In this document: positions 1-10,366 of the stretch, piece by piece
Layout: each line of letters begins with the position of its first letter
How positions within the stretch are numbered: the stretch's first letter is position 1
Assembly (NCBI GenBank): GCA_028554645.1
Contig: JAQOOI010000022.1
Location: 558,001-622,000 of the forward strand
Direction of reading: 5' to 3'
DNA length: 64,000 nt
DNA from: Omphalotus guepiniiformis
Taxonomy: Eukaryota; Basidiomycota; Agaricomycetes; Agaricales; Omphalotaceae
Position numbers and translations under genes: made by a program
Notes under the pieces: generated by a model
Database searches by the model: none
Told to the model about the DNA's origin: nothing
Seen by the model: the letters and a program-made list of their open reading frames with translations, nothing else

Positions 1-617
1 TGTCTAGAGGAGGACGCGTAGCGTCCTGTCCGTGCTTGCCGAACCACTCCATCAGGTTGAAATTGGTCTGTAGAGTGCGGATGGTATATTCAAAACGCAA
101 ATAAACGTTGGGTGAAACCACTTACCCCCGGGTCAAGAGCATTAACAGGTGCGGGGTCGCCATTGAAGTAATCGGGAACAACTGTCTAGTATAAAGTCAG
201 GACGCAATTCTTTGTATCATCGGCTGGTAAAGTACCTTGAACCCGTTCCCAGCAAAGTCGTCTGCGAGAAGCTACCGGGACGATCATCAGTACGGCTGGG
301 TACATGATACATGCGATAGTACGCCACATACCTGACAGTTGATGAACTGGGGTCCAAAGAGGTCTGTCAAAAACAAGATCACTTTTTCCTTGGGGTAATC
401 AACAGTGGGCGTTGCGACATAGCAGTCGACACCGTTGATCTTCTCCCACTTTCCTAAAGAAAAATACCCTAAGTCATGATTGCCTCCCACCGCGATACTC
501 TGTGTATGTTACCTGTCGCAGTGCCCTCGTGGGTGACTCCTGCAAGCAATACAGTCAAGCACATGCAAATGTATAGAACAACAAACCGACCTCGAATACA
601 ATCCTTGCAAAAGCTCA
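1..617 (-). CDS. Dienelactone hydrolase family protein, copy 1 (partial, cut by window start)
   Basis: An alpha/beta-hydrolase of the dienelactone hydrolase (DLH) family; fungal members probably act on lactones or esters, but the substrate cannot be read from sequence. The start is the ATG whose complement lies at 615-617, opening a short exon (MSFCKDCIRG) followed by GVTHEGTATG and a conserved block KWEKINGVDCYVATPTVDY. Later exons carry LFLTDLFGPQFINCQ and PDYFNGDPAPV, separated by short introns. The window ends before the catalytic Cys motif, so the 3' part is missing. Exon structure and protein closely match the complete copy at 1259-2427, so the two are tandem paralogues in the same orientation. 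A TATA-like box lies about 55 bp upstream at 671-680. Confidence 0.85.
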
Positions 618-1258
618 TGGTGGCTTATGAGCGGGTATGTATATCCTATCGGACGCGAGAGAGTTCGCACTCTTTATAATCGATGAACGGTTCCTGTTTG
701 TCATCCGTCCTTCGGAAGGTATCCGTATACCGCTTTAATTCGCAGGAGCTGATTAGATCTTGCTTATTTTGTACCGCACGGATGAAATTGGATCCTGGAA
801 AAAATATCCGTATCTGACCACGATGGCATGAGAGAAGGTGTTGTGTGGCGCTGACTTAGGCTCTTGCTTCCTTTTTGGGTGAGCCTGTCGGAAGATGTCG
901 GCCGACGGTGCATTTGCCTCAAGTTCACTGCTCAATGCTTTTGCACCCTCTTGAAAGTTTTGTTTGTGCTCCGAACTGCTGGAGTAGGTCGCTTGAATGT
1001 TATACTTGGGATAGTCAAGACGTCTCCATTGGTATAACACTGGTCAACGCCACTAATCCTTTGAGGACCCACTTGCAATTGAACCTAGCGGCCATGCCGG
1101 GTATTTTACTTCCTTACATCCTTTCTTCCTATATGAAAATATCCCAGCTTGAGATAGATCTTGAGATTTGGGACTCGGGAGTGCCACGGAAGCTTGGAAA
1201 GTTCAATCCCAGTCAAACAGATCGGCCTTTATTCTTCCTCGCGGACTACCCTACTATT
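618..1258. other. Intergenic region between the two DLH copies
   Basis: About 640 bp separate the start of DLH copy 1 from the stop of copy 2. It should hold the copy 1 promoter and the copy 2 terminator. Open frames here lack an ATG context or recognisable protein features, and I assign none of them. Confidence 0.5.
671..680 (-). promoter_or_regulatory. TATA-like box of DLH copy 1
   Basis: On the minus strand the sequence reads ATTATAAAGA, about 55 bp upstream of the ATG of the first DLH gene. The same spacing is seen for other TATA boxes in this window. Confidence 0.45.
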
Positions 1259-2427
1259 TTAAAGGTAGGTCATGAACCACTGGACAACAGCCTTGAACGC
1301 GTCTTCCTTCGCTGTCTTCACCACTGGGTCATTCAAATCTCCTCGGATAGAAAATCCATGGCGGCAGCCATTAAAGTGTACCCGCTTGTATCCAGGCTCA
1401 AATTTGTTGACTCCGAAGAGCTCAGAAGTCTTTTCTTGTTTTTCAGTAGTGAACCGCTCATCATGTTCTGCGGTGACCCAAAGAATGGGGGCTTTGGCAG
1501 TCGAGATATATTTCTGAAGTAGATCGTACTTAGATGAGATGAGGATTTAGGTGAATGTCATACACGCGTACCTCGATGTCCTCTGGGACTTGAAGAAGCG
1601 ATGGATGAAGGATGGCGACAACTTTGGGTATGTGATCGAATGCGATGTCGAACGCGTATCGAGCTGAAAAAATGATGGGTTACACGGCACTATCGACATT
1701 GCTGAAAGTTAAGAGATGGCACTGACCTCCGAAGCAGTATCCAGCGGCACCGATTGCAGTGACCCCTTCAGCTTTCAATCCTTCAATGACTTTGTCCAGA
1801 AGGGGGCGCGTAACGTCCTGTCCGTGTCTCTGGATCCACTCCCATACGTCGAAGGAGGACTGTGGAGTGACAGGCTCAGATCCCAGGTAACAAAAATGGA
1901 TTGAGATTACATACACCCTGTTCAAGGCCATCGACGGGTGCAGGGTCACCAGCAAAGTAATCAGGAGCAATGGTCTACGCAAGAAATCCAAGAGTCAGGG
2001 TCAAATTTGAGAACGCAGCCGGTTTTGTAAACACCTTGAGTCCGTTTGCGGCAAAATCGTCTACTAGAAGCTAGGGAAAACCATTAGGACCGAGGGGGGA
2101 TATGGTAGTCGGAACAACATTTACCTGACAGTTGATGAATTGAGGTCCAAAGAGATCAGTCAAGAACAAGACGACTTTGTCCTTGGGATAATCGACGGTA
2201 GGAGTAGCGACATAACAGTCAACGCCGTTGAGCTTTTCCCATTTTCCTGTACACAGGCCATTCAATCATCTCGCGTAGCACGGTCATCATCGTGGTTTAT
2301 ACCTGTAGGAGTACCCTCGTGCCTTGCACCTAGGTATACATATATCGTAGAGTGACTAGAGTCAATGTCTTGAACAGCGCATACTGAAGAGAGCACAAAC
2401 CTCGAAGACAGTCTTTGCAGAAGCTCA
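1259..2427 (-). CDS. Dienelactone hydrolase family protein, copy 2 (complete)
   Basis: Complete DLH-family alpha/beta-hydrolase, presumably cytosolic since no signal peptide is visible. Exon 1 starts at 2427 (MSFCKDCLRG); later exons give KWEKLNGVDCYVATPTVDY, LFLTDLFGPQFINCQ, LLVDDFAANGLKVF and PDYFAGDPAPVDGLEQG. The nucleophile motif GYCFGGQ (Cys) lies near 1745, with the Asp in TAEHDE and the His in CRHGF in the last exon, so the Cys-Asp-His triad of the family is intact. The last exon ends QWFMTYL followed by TAA at 1259-1261. At least five short GT-AG introns interrupt it. It is a tandem paralogue of the truncated gene to its left. Family assignment is firm; substrate is unknown. Confidence 0.9.
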
Positions 2428-2998
2428 TGGTAGGTGACAGAAGACTTATGAAAGGTGGATGTAGATGTTGGAATACTAGACAGGATTTATAGTCGAGGGT
2501 CTGCCTGCATGTCACTGCTTAAACTCGGGAGGCATCCGTTGAGACCCCGAAAGAACTTGCACCTCGACCAAGCTTCACTTGGAAGATGCCCTCATGGATA
2601 TATCAGGGTTCCAATATGGTATCGCTTCTTCTATAAAAGGCTGCCTGACAATCGTTTCCTTCTTGGTACACGGAAAGTAGCCGGCGGTGCTTTCGGGGTC
2701 CTGGTCAAGGCGATACGGTCTGAAGAATCCAAGGACGTGAACGCACAAAATGCTTTTCAGAGAGCAGGATAAATTGAGTTCATATTGATATATCTGACCT
2801 TCTTATGCCATATCTATTCGTCCAGGAGTAGCACGCCCTGGTCACATCAGATTCAGTGCCGCGGCGCTCTGTAGACCCTGTCTACACAAATTATACAAAA
2901 TACCTACGTACAAAAAGACCCTCCTCCGGGTACATGGTATCGTTGTGAAGGAGTGGATCCAACTCTACACGTCTATTTGGACACTAACCCGCACTCTC
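2428..2998. other. Intergenic region upstream of DLH copy 2
   Basis: About 570 bp between the DLH copy 2 start and the HAM1 stop. A plus-strand TATAAAAGG lies at about 2635-2643, but no supported plus-strand gene follows, so it may be chance. No recognisable coding sequence. Confidence 0.4.
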
Positions 2999-3827
2999 TC
3001 AATTCTGAGATTGCAGAAAAGCACGGAGTTTCTCCAAAGCTCTGTATCGATGGGATAGCTTATTCTTTTGCTCTGGAGGCATTTCCGCGTATCTAGTTGA
3101 CCATATAAACTCACGATTGGAAGCACACCTAGCATCATTCACTCACGTTAACCCTGTACCGACAGGTTCAAATACAGGATCCCATCCGAATTTTGCCGGT
3201 CCTCGAGCTGGTACGATGACCCCGTCGGTTCTTCCTTCGAAAAGAATTGGCTCCGTGCCTTCATGGTAATTAGTCCTCCCTTAAAATGACTACAGAGGGA
3301 ATCCACGTACCTGGGCCCGCAGAATACGCGAACGTGCAAAGAGCCCAAGCCATCTTCGACGGGAAACCGGCCAACATATTGTTTATGCCTTCATGGCCTA
3401 GCTGAGCTAGAAAATGTTTGATGTATGGTCCAGGAAGCCCATTCATAGCTTCGAAACAGAGAGCAGTATCTTCAGTGATACAGGGTCCATTTATCTAAAA
3501 GCATCTCAAGACAAATCAAGGTATAGCTGTAAAGTTGACCACAAACCAGTTCTGCAGCACGTCGGCATTTGGCTATGGCGACTTCCTGAGTGGTTCCTTG
3601 GATCTCATCAAATACAGCACGGATCAGAAATGAATCAAAAGCCTTAACGGTTGTGATCTTACATACTGTCGAGGCTCTGGGAGTCGATATCGATTGGTTT
3701 AGCACCATCCGACAGAATTGTCTTCACTTCACGGAGTTTGTTTGCGTTTCCCGTTACAAAAACTATGAGAGATTGAGCATTAGAACCGTCAGTGTACGAA
3801 CTTGGCCAACTCACTCAGATGTGCCAT
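2999..3827 (-). CDS. HAM1: Inosine triphosphate pyrophosphatase (HAM1/ITPA family)
   Basis: Hydrolyses non-canonical purine nucleotides (ITP, dITP, XTP) to monophosphates and so keeps the nucleotide pool clean. Exon 1 is only 13 nt: MAHL is joined by a 5' GTGAGT...ATAG 3' intron to [17 protein letters not shown], recreating the typical family N-terminus and fixing the start at 3827. Further blocks are [19 protein letters not shown], the active-site region [38 protein letters not shown] and the C-terminal [13 protein letters not shown], ending QSQN before TGA at 2999-3001. Each block is characteristic of the family and in the right order. Short introns separate them. I see no lesion. Confidence 0.93.
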
Positions 3828-4280
3828 GGATATTTGAATGATGAGCAAGATGTTGTGAGTGAGAGTGAGTCAAATAGAGCACGAAAATCAATACGCAGAC
3901 CGTGAGAATTGTTGGCTGCCTTTTGCGCTAACCATGATCATCATCAATGCAGGGACTGCGTCTGCTGTGCATGCCTGGCTGGGGACATCCGTTTATTTGT
4001 GAGTGCACATGAGTCTCATTCTTCTAATCCAGCTCCTGATAGTCTTATTACCAGTCTACCTGCTAGGATACACGTGTATGATATATGTATTTCTCCTAGA
4101 ATGATTTCACCAGCGTAATTCCGATAGACAGCCTGCTTCTTCAACATCATCTTGCCGTGATTCTATTTCCACAAATTTCACACCCTCGAGCTCCCAGCTG
4201 TACTGTGAAGCATCCCTGAAGGCTCAAAGGACACGTTCTATTGCTCTTTTGTATGCCCAACCAACTTGGGATCGCTCAAA
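3828..4280. other. Divergent intergenic region between HAM1 and Cys-rich protein A
   Basis: About 450 bp that must hold the promoters of both divergent genes. I see no clear TATA box and no coding sequence. Confidence 0.4.
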
Positions 4281-5607
4281 ATGATACATCTGGTCGCACT
4301 TCTCGTCGTTTTCATCTTCACCCAGCTCCTTACTTCCGTCAACGGTCAAATTAGCGTGCCCACATGTAGTTCAATCACTCAGTCTAGCTGGGTAGTGGAA
4401 AATGTTTTGAGAGCGTTATTGCTGTATTCACTGACCTTCATTGTCGCACTCAGGCGTTCAATTCTCTAAACCAGAGTCCGTGCTTAGTCGCTGGAAATTT
4501 GGCCGCAGTCTGTAGTCCATCAGGACGTGAGTGGCCTTACGATTTTACTTTCAAACCGGTTGCTGAAGTATTCTGCTCAGAATTTCAAATCAATCCTATT
4601 GCGTCGAATCAAGAGTATTTAGGTCCCAGTCAAGGAGCACAGAATTCATGCGTGTGTAGTTCTGTATACTACACATTGCTGAGTGCGTGTGCGATGTGCC
4701 AGGGAGCAGGTTATGTCTCGTACGTCCTGGCCACTGAAGCCGGAGGTTCACCCGCTCATACTGTTTTAGATGGTCCTCGTGGGTGACGAATTGTAGTGCT
4801 TCATACCCTATGGCGTATGTGAAAAGCATGGCATGCACAATGCGCACAACGCTAAGCGATCACCTAGATTTCCGGCGAATATACCTTCAGGCACCGCCCT
4901 GCCGAACTGGGCGTACATGAATGTGACACGTGAGTCGGATGAGACAGTCTGAGTTGTCGACTTCTAGTCTAATCTTTCTGTAGCGTGGCAACACCTTCAA
5001 TGCCACTCTGGCAAGGCAAATTGGAGGCAAGCTTCATGAATTCTACTCCCATCGCCCGCTAAGCTGTTGAATCCAGATTTACCAGAATCTACAGCTCTAT
5101 CAGCATCCTCCACAACATCCTCCACACCCACGTCCCCGGTTACTGCCACGACGCCACCATCGTCATCATCGTCAAGTAGTAGCAGCGACTCAAAAGCAAA
5201 AGCGATCGCAGGCGGTGTTGTTGGCGGACTAGCAGGCCTCTGTGTTCTGGTCGGGTTGATATCTTGGTTCATTCACCGTCGACGAGTTTCTCGGCTAGCA
5301 AGACCATCGTCACCGATACTCTCCGATGGTCACTCTGTTAATATGTCTACGACTCCCACACCGTACGTGTATCAACCATCGGTACCCTCAAGTCCGCCTC
5401 CCAAACTCTATGTGAGTTCTTTGTGCGTTGGCAATCCAGTTGGCTGACTTCTATGACCCACAGAACCCGTCTGACCCGACCACTTATCCTCAGCCCCAGC
5501 CGACGTCTGCCCATACGCATACTGTATACCCTTATCAATCCCTGGCGCAAAGTGGAAGGACAGACTCCTCCCGCCGTACTGTGTATTCTGGTTTAGCTGA
5601 GATATGA
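4281..5607 (+). CDS. Cys-rich secretory-pathway protein with one C-terminal membrane span, paralogue A
   Basis: An uncharacterised protein family that I recall as common in Agaricomycetes; function unknown. Order of parts: signal peptide (MIHLVALLVVFIFTQLL.. about 25 residues), a luminal Cys-rich domain with NSLNQSPC, VCSPSG, the block SCVCSSVYYTLLSACAMCQG, WSSWVTNCS and PSGTALPNWAY, then a Ser/Thr-rich linker, a Gly-rich membrane span (AIAGGVVGGLAGLCVLVGLI), a basic stop-transfer (HRRR) and a Pro/Ser-rich cytoplasmic tail ending LAEI. About seven introns; the join GGD|LPES requires a GC-AG intron at 5027-5076. The last exon begins NPSDPTTYP. It matches the gene at 10367-11793 exon by exon. 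Two RTA1-like genes lie between the two copies. Receptor-like or wall-associated roles are possible but unproven. Confidence 0.82.
5027..5076 (+). other. GC-AG intron in Cys-rich protein A
   Basis: The donor reads GGAG|GCAAGC and the acceptor AATCCAG|AT. Removing 50 nt joins G-G to D-L-P-E-S-T, matching G-D-S-P-E-S-T in the paralogue, where the equivalent intron is an ordinary GTAAGG donor. No GT donor nearby gives this join. Confidence 0.75.
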
Positions 5608-6175
5608 CTTGTGTTCGTAGAGGTGGTTTGGTATCTATATGACGATGCTGTGTGGTTATCGTTCTATTTTGTGTCTAATATATGATCTCGCTAGCGTGGT
5701 CAACCTTTGGTGATCGGCGACGCTGGGGAAATGAAATCGTACACCTGTCATTTGGCATGAAAGCGCGTGCTGTGGAGAACATCTCTCAATCTCGCTGCGG
5801 TTGGTATTCTATAGTGTGCAACTGCCAATAGGTATGGATGTCACATTATCCTATCTTTGCTGAGCTAATTTTCCTGTTTTCCGAAAGCGACTGGCGATGT
5901 GATCTTTGGCTAGAACGACTTAAGTTCTCGGTTGCTTACAGCAGACTATTCTTTAGCGTCGCTCCGTCGGATTTCTTACAGAGGAAAGAAGTCTCCGACA
6001 AAGTGGGCACAGCCACATTTAGCCTTGGCTGAATTGACCGTCGGACACCTTTACCCACTACACGGCGAGCGCTACAACAACGATACATCAGCACATTCAC
6101 TTCAGATGGCCCCGATATAAAAAGTGAGCTCGAAGTGAATGAAGGAGGTCTCCGCTAGACTTCTTCAATTCCCGA
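5608..6175 (+). other. Intergenic region upstream of RTA1-like A
   Basis: About 570 bp between Cys-rich A and RTA1-like A. No coding sequence is recognisable. It contains the GATATAAAAAG box at 6114-6124. Confidence 0.45.
6114..6124 (+). promoter_or_regulatory. TATA box of RTA1-like A
   Basis: GATATAAAAAG lies about 55 bp upstream of the ATG. The paralogue has GATATAAAGG at almost the same distance. Confidence 0.6.
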
Positions 6176-7461
6176 ATGTTTCTCTTTTCCAAATTTTCGA
6201 GTTCTAGCATACAGTTGTTTATAATCTTTGTTCATGTCCTCCTTCATTCTGGGGTAGCAGGTAAGGGCTTTTCATGATGACTTGAAGAAGAATAACTTAC
6301 GACTTAGTGATATCTAGATGTAATAACTGTTCAACAAGCGTTGGGTTACGTTCCAAACAAACCGGCAGCAATTATAGCTGCTGTGATATATATCATTATC
6401 TCAATCCTATATTTCGTGTCTATACTCAAGTTTAAACACTGGTGGGGCCTTTGCTTGCCTATTGGTGCTCTAGGTAAGTACACTTCACACTAAACAACTT
6501 CGTGTCTGATTCTTTCTATAGGCAGCGCGTTCGGCTTCATCACGCGCTATATACTCGCAGAACGTCAGGACTCTCGAAAGATCTTGACCGCGGAGCAGAT
6601 TTTGGTTTTGTGTTGTCCTGCTGCATTTCTTGCTTTCAACTACGTGGTCTACGGTCGACTTCTCCAGAATTGTATTGGCGCACGACATTCGCTCATCCGA
6701 CCCAATTTAATATCAACGTTCTTTGTTGCAAGTGATGTAGCCACATTCGTCGTTCAGGTATGTGTTCCTGTGATCGTGATTCGTCTATCCATTTTACTGA
6801 CATTCTGATTTCAGGCTGGAGGAACGGCTTTAGTTTTACAATCCACGGGAAAGACTGTCGTCAAAATCGGAGTCATTCTCCAAACTGTATCTTTCCTCAT
6901 TTTCTGTGCCCTGCTTGTATGGACTTGGTGGAGTGTGAAGAAGGAAAACCTCTACCCTAGTCGTGAGGTATGGTGGAAGGCCTACATGGTTCTCTCCTTC
7001 TCTTCGGTATTCATCGCAGTAAGTAGTGCAGTTCCCGCATGCTAAAACCGCGCCGGAGGGCTTGATAGTGACCATGATCTATGTGACTGTAGGTTCGAGC
7101 TATCTATCGTATGGTCGCATCTCTAGAAGGTTCAAAAAGTACTTTGTCCACTGATGAAGGTACTCTGTCCTGCTCCAATGTTTTGAACATCTCACGCTTA
7201 CCTCCCTTTTCAGTTTACCTCTATGCATTCGACGTGCTCCCGTTGATGATAGCGATAGGCGTCTACGCTCCCTTCTGGCCGGGAAAGTACATTGAAGATA
7301 GGAGAGATTCTATTGTGACTGTGACGCGTGCGCAGCTTAAGCTGACTCCTTCAGTCAAAGGATGGTGTGTTGTATATGTCTCTTGGCTTTTACGTCTAGT
7401 TAGATTGGCAAAATTACCATCGGCGAAGCAACATATACCACGCATAAATAGACGAAATTGA
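6176..7461 (+). CDS. RTA1-like seven-span membrane protein, paralogue A
   Basis: Member of the fungal RTA1/RTM1 family (lipid-translocating exporter-like, sphingoid-base or drug resistance in yeasts), a plasma-membrane protein. Exon 1 gives a hydrophobic N-terminus (MFLFSKFSS.. to HSGVA); after a short intron follow QQALGYVPNKPAAIIAAVIY, hydrophobic spans with WWGLCLPIGALG, SAFGFITRYIL, PAAFLAFNYVVYGRLLQNCIG, a span ending in TFVVQ, AGGTALVL, a span with WTWWSVKKE, and the RTA1-type VRAIYRMVASLEG before the last span DVLPLMIAIGVYAPFWPGKY. Introns are short GT-AG. The tail after PGKY is longer than in paralogue B because the frame stays open to 7461. Start chosen by the TATA spacing and the hydrophobic leader. 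Confidence 0.88.
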
Positions 7462-8440
7462 GCTGATGTGACTGTGGTTTGTATATTCACCATACTCTCT
7501 TGCTCTGACGCGTTCATTGACACGATTCGGGTTTCAACTGATTACGTTTGTCAGTCTGGCCTGGCCATCCAGCAAAGCATCCTTTCCAGGTCATTCACAG
7601 AAGGACAATTGCAATGTACAAACATGGAAGAAGAGTGGAATATGCAGACCAGCTAGAGTAGCGAGGAAGTGGGGTGCAGACCACGCGTGAGTTCGGCAGG
7701 AATCTTCCACCTCGAATTCTGTATTAACGGAAGATCTTCGCAATGGCACACTTTGGTCTTAGGATGTTCTTCATTTGCATTACACGCATATTTGAACGAC
7801 GAGCATCGCAGCTTCTGTCTCAACAGTGGTGGGTCCTGGCGAATCAAATACGAGGCATGTCTCATTCTGATACCTAGGCAAGTTTCTGCATATTTGATCT
7901 ACCTGCACCTGCATTCTCTGGATATCAATCTACTATCATAAGTGGTAGTAGCGCGGTGTGATCGCCGAGAGTCTTGTCTATATGTCTAGATGCGTTGGCG
8001 CCCTGGTCCACGGCGCCCATCCCGTACACATAACACCACCCTGCCACCACGAATCTGACCTGGCTTCATATGATCATCATTGCTGCACTTACGCCCTCCG
8101 TGAGTGAAGGGGACTTCTCTAGCTCAGCGCACTCCCTGACTCTCAGTTGTCTCAAGCACGAAGCTCTCACATCTCTTCTTCTATCTTCCGAGACACCTAC
8201 GCCTTGGCTTCCTCTCCGCTCAGAAGTTCAAAAAGACGGAACACTCGTTCTTCGTTGAGACAGGCCCTTTGGCACTGCCACATATTGGTCTCAACTCGAC
8301 GATACTGTCCGTCGGTATAGAGTTGCGTACTGGCGTCGATGTTTCGGCCGTCCTCACATTAGATTCAGCAGTTTGATATAAAGGGTTGATCTATGGTCAG
8401 TATACCATCAGAAATCCAAACTTTCTCGCAAATTCAAAGG
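7462..8440 (+). other. Intergenic region between the two RTA1-like genes
   Basis: Nearly 1 kb without a supported gene. It has a GGCGCC...GGCGCC pair near 7998-8020 and the TATA box of RTA1-like B at 8375-8384. Open frames on both strands around 7650-7940 show no recognisable features. Confidence 0.4.
8375..8384 (+). promoter_or_regulatory. TATA box of RTA1-like B
   Basis: GATATAAAGG lies about 57 bp before the chosen ATG at 8441. An in-frame ATG at 8393 is too close to this box, which supports the downstream start. Confidence 0.6.
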
Positions 8441-9634
8441 ATGTCTTTTCTCAGGTCTTCGCGCTCCAGTCTACATCTCTTTATAGTTCTTCTGTGTCTT
8501 GTCCTCAAATTTGGGGTGGCAGGTGAGCACCTTACACCGGTGTATGACAGTCTGAATTCTAATTACTCTCATTAGATGCAGTAAGCGTTCAGCAAGCGCT
8601 AGGTTATGTTCCTAGTCAAACAGCGGCCGTCGTTGCTGCAGTTCTATATATCGTTTTCGCGATACTACTTTTCGTGAACCTATTCAGATATAAAGATTGG
8701 TGGGGCTCTTGTTTGTCTATTGGTGCTCTTGGTAAGCATGCTTCCTGTCACCCTCCCCTAGCCTGTCTCATTCGGTTTTCTTAGGTAGCGCACTCGGCTT
8801 CATCACACGTTACTTCCTTGCAAAACCTGAACACCAGAATTCTAAACGTATCTTAATCGCGGAGGAAATCCTGGTTCTATGCTCACCTGCGGCTTTCCTT
8901 GCTTTCAATTACATTGTCTACGGTCGACTTGTCCAGAACTGCATTGGCGCCCGTCATGGTCTCATCCGACCCAGCTGGGTATCGGCGTTCTTCGTTCTGA
9001 GTGATATAATCACCTTCATCATTCAGGTATCTATACTTTGATCTTATATTTACTCGTCGCTGATTATGGATATAGGCTGGAGGTGCGGCTCTAGAATTAC
9101 AGCCAGACCATTTAGCAACTGGGGAGACCGTAGTGAATGTCGGAGTCGGTCTCCAAACAGTATCTTTCTTCATCTTCTGTGGATTGACGCTTTGGACTTG
9201 GTGGAGTATAAAAAGGGAGAAGTTTGCCAGTGGACGAGAAGTGTGGTGGAAGGCGTACATGGTTCTTACATTCTCTTCTGCCTTTATGCTGGTGAGCATA
9301 TTGTCATGGTGCAAATACATAGAACCTGATGATTATGACCCTTGCTATGTTAGATTCGGGCCATTTATCGTATGGTATCATCACTAGAAGGTCGGACAAG
9401 TACTTTGTCAACTCAAGAAAGTATGCTCCTCCCTGGCTCGACAATCTCCATTTAGCTCATTTCCCCTCCATTGTTTCAGTTTGCCTATATCTTCTGGACG
9501 TTCTACCTTTGATGATAGCCATCGGTATCTATGTGCCTTTCTGGCCGGGCAGGTACATTGACGGAAAAGATTCAATCGTGAGTATGACGCACGAGGAGCT
9601 GAAGTCGACTACGCCATCACGCCAGTCTGCATAG
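8441..9634 (+). CDS. RTA1-like seven-span membrane protein, paralogue B
   Basis: Second RTA1/RTM1-family member, clearly a duplicate of the gene at 6176-7461. Parts in order: hydrophobic leader (MSFLRSSRSSLHLFIVLLCL), VQQALGYVPSQTAAVVAAVLY, WWGSCLSIGALG, SALGFITRYFLAKPEHQNSK, AAFLAFNYIVYGRLVQNCIG, FVLSDIITFIIQ, AGGAALELQ, WTWWSIKREKFASGREVWW, then DSGHLSYGIITR in place of the VRAIYR stretch depending on splicing, and the last span DVLPLMIAIGIYVPFWPGRY with a short tail ending SRQSA. Exon borders fall at the same places as in paralogue A. The join near 9290-9420 is the least certain part of the model. Membrane topology and family are clear; the transported or sensed ligand is unknown. Confidence 0.86.
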
Positions 9635-10366
9635 CGCTCTTAGGATACCTTGTGTCTGATAAATGGACATGTCAAGAAGTTGTAGTTGTTTCTGTAAATA
9701 GACGTGGCATGGTACTCGTTGATAGTAATTCGAGCTGTGCTGTAAATTAGAATTTTTTTACAAATTGCATATTTAGTTTCTTGGATGTTTTGAAGATTAT
9801 GGGCATGACGCATTCAACTGCCGGAACAGGAAATATGACTTCCGTTTTGAGCAGGGCTATATTGCACGTTATCTATTCACGTGATTGTGTTCAGACTCCG
9901 AACTCATCCGATTTTTTCGAGCTGTTGAATAGCTAATTCCAGGTCTCTATTGGGATTGAAATATGTATAGCTCCATTATCTCTCGAAGACGGCACTGTCG
10001 AGCGCAAGCAAAGTTGACAAGAATGTCTGACGACTGCCCTGGAGGTTCAAACATCATTGGATCAATAAGAATTGCCCGTGACACTCGTGCTACCCTTCTC
10101 ATCAAGGCGAGGCGACCTAGGTCGACCACTTGAATTCTATTCCTATAAAGAAACTACTTCTGTTAGTTCTCGGCGCGAGTTCTGTATCTATGGTCATCTG
10201 CTTCGGAACGAACCAAGTTCCATTTTCATGGCCCTTATTCAGCTCCTGTATTAGCGGCTTATGGCTGTGATTATCTCTTGCTTCTTCAAGGCATTCGTCT
10301 CTTCCAGGTCTTCCAGGGACCTCTTTGTTTGAAGTTTCGGGTCCAAAAACTGACCTAGTAGCTGGC
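9635..10366 (+). other. Intergenic region upstream of Cys-rich protein B
   Basis: About 730 bp with no recognisable gene on either strand. It presumably holds the RTA1-like B terminator and the Cys-rich B promoter. Confidence 0.4.

Noticed and set aside
875..1522. Plus-strand frame of 215 residues
   Set aside because: It starts at a non-ATG codon and runs antisense over the last exon of DLH copy 2, with no known domain.
2455..2772. Plus-strand frame near a TATAAAAGG
   Set aside because: The TATA lies inside the frame rather than before it, the frame starts at a non-ATG codon, and no protein feature is visible.
7653..7941. Overlapping frames on both strands between the RTA1-like genes
   Set aside because: No ATG context, splice continuation or family resemblance.
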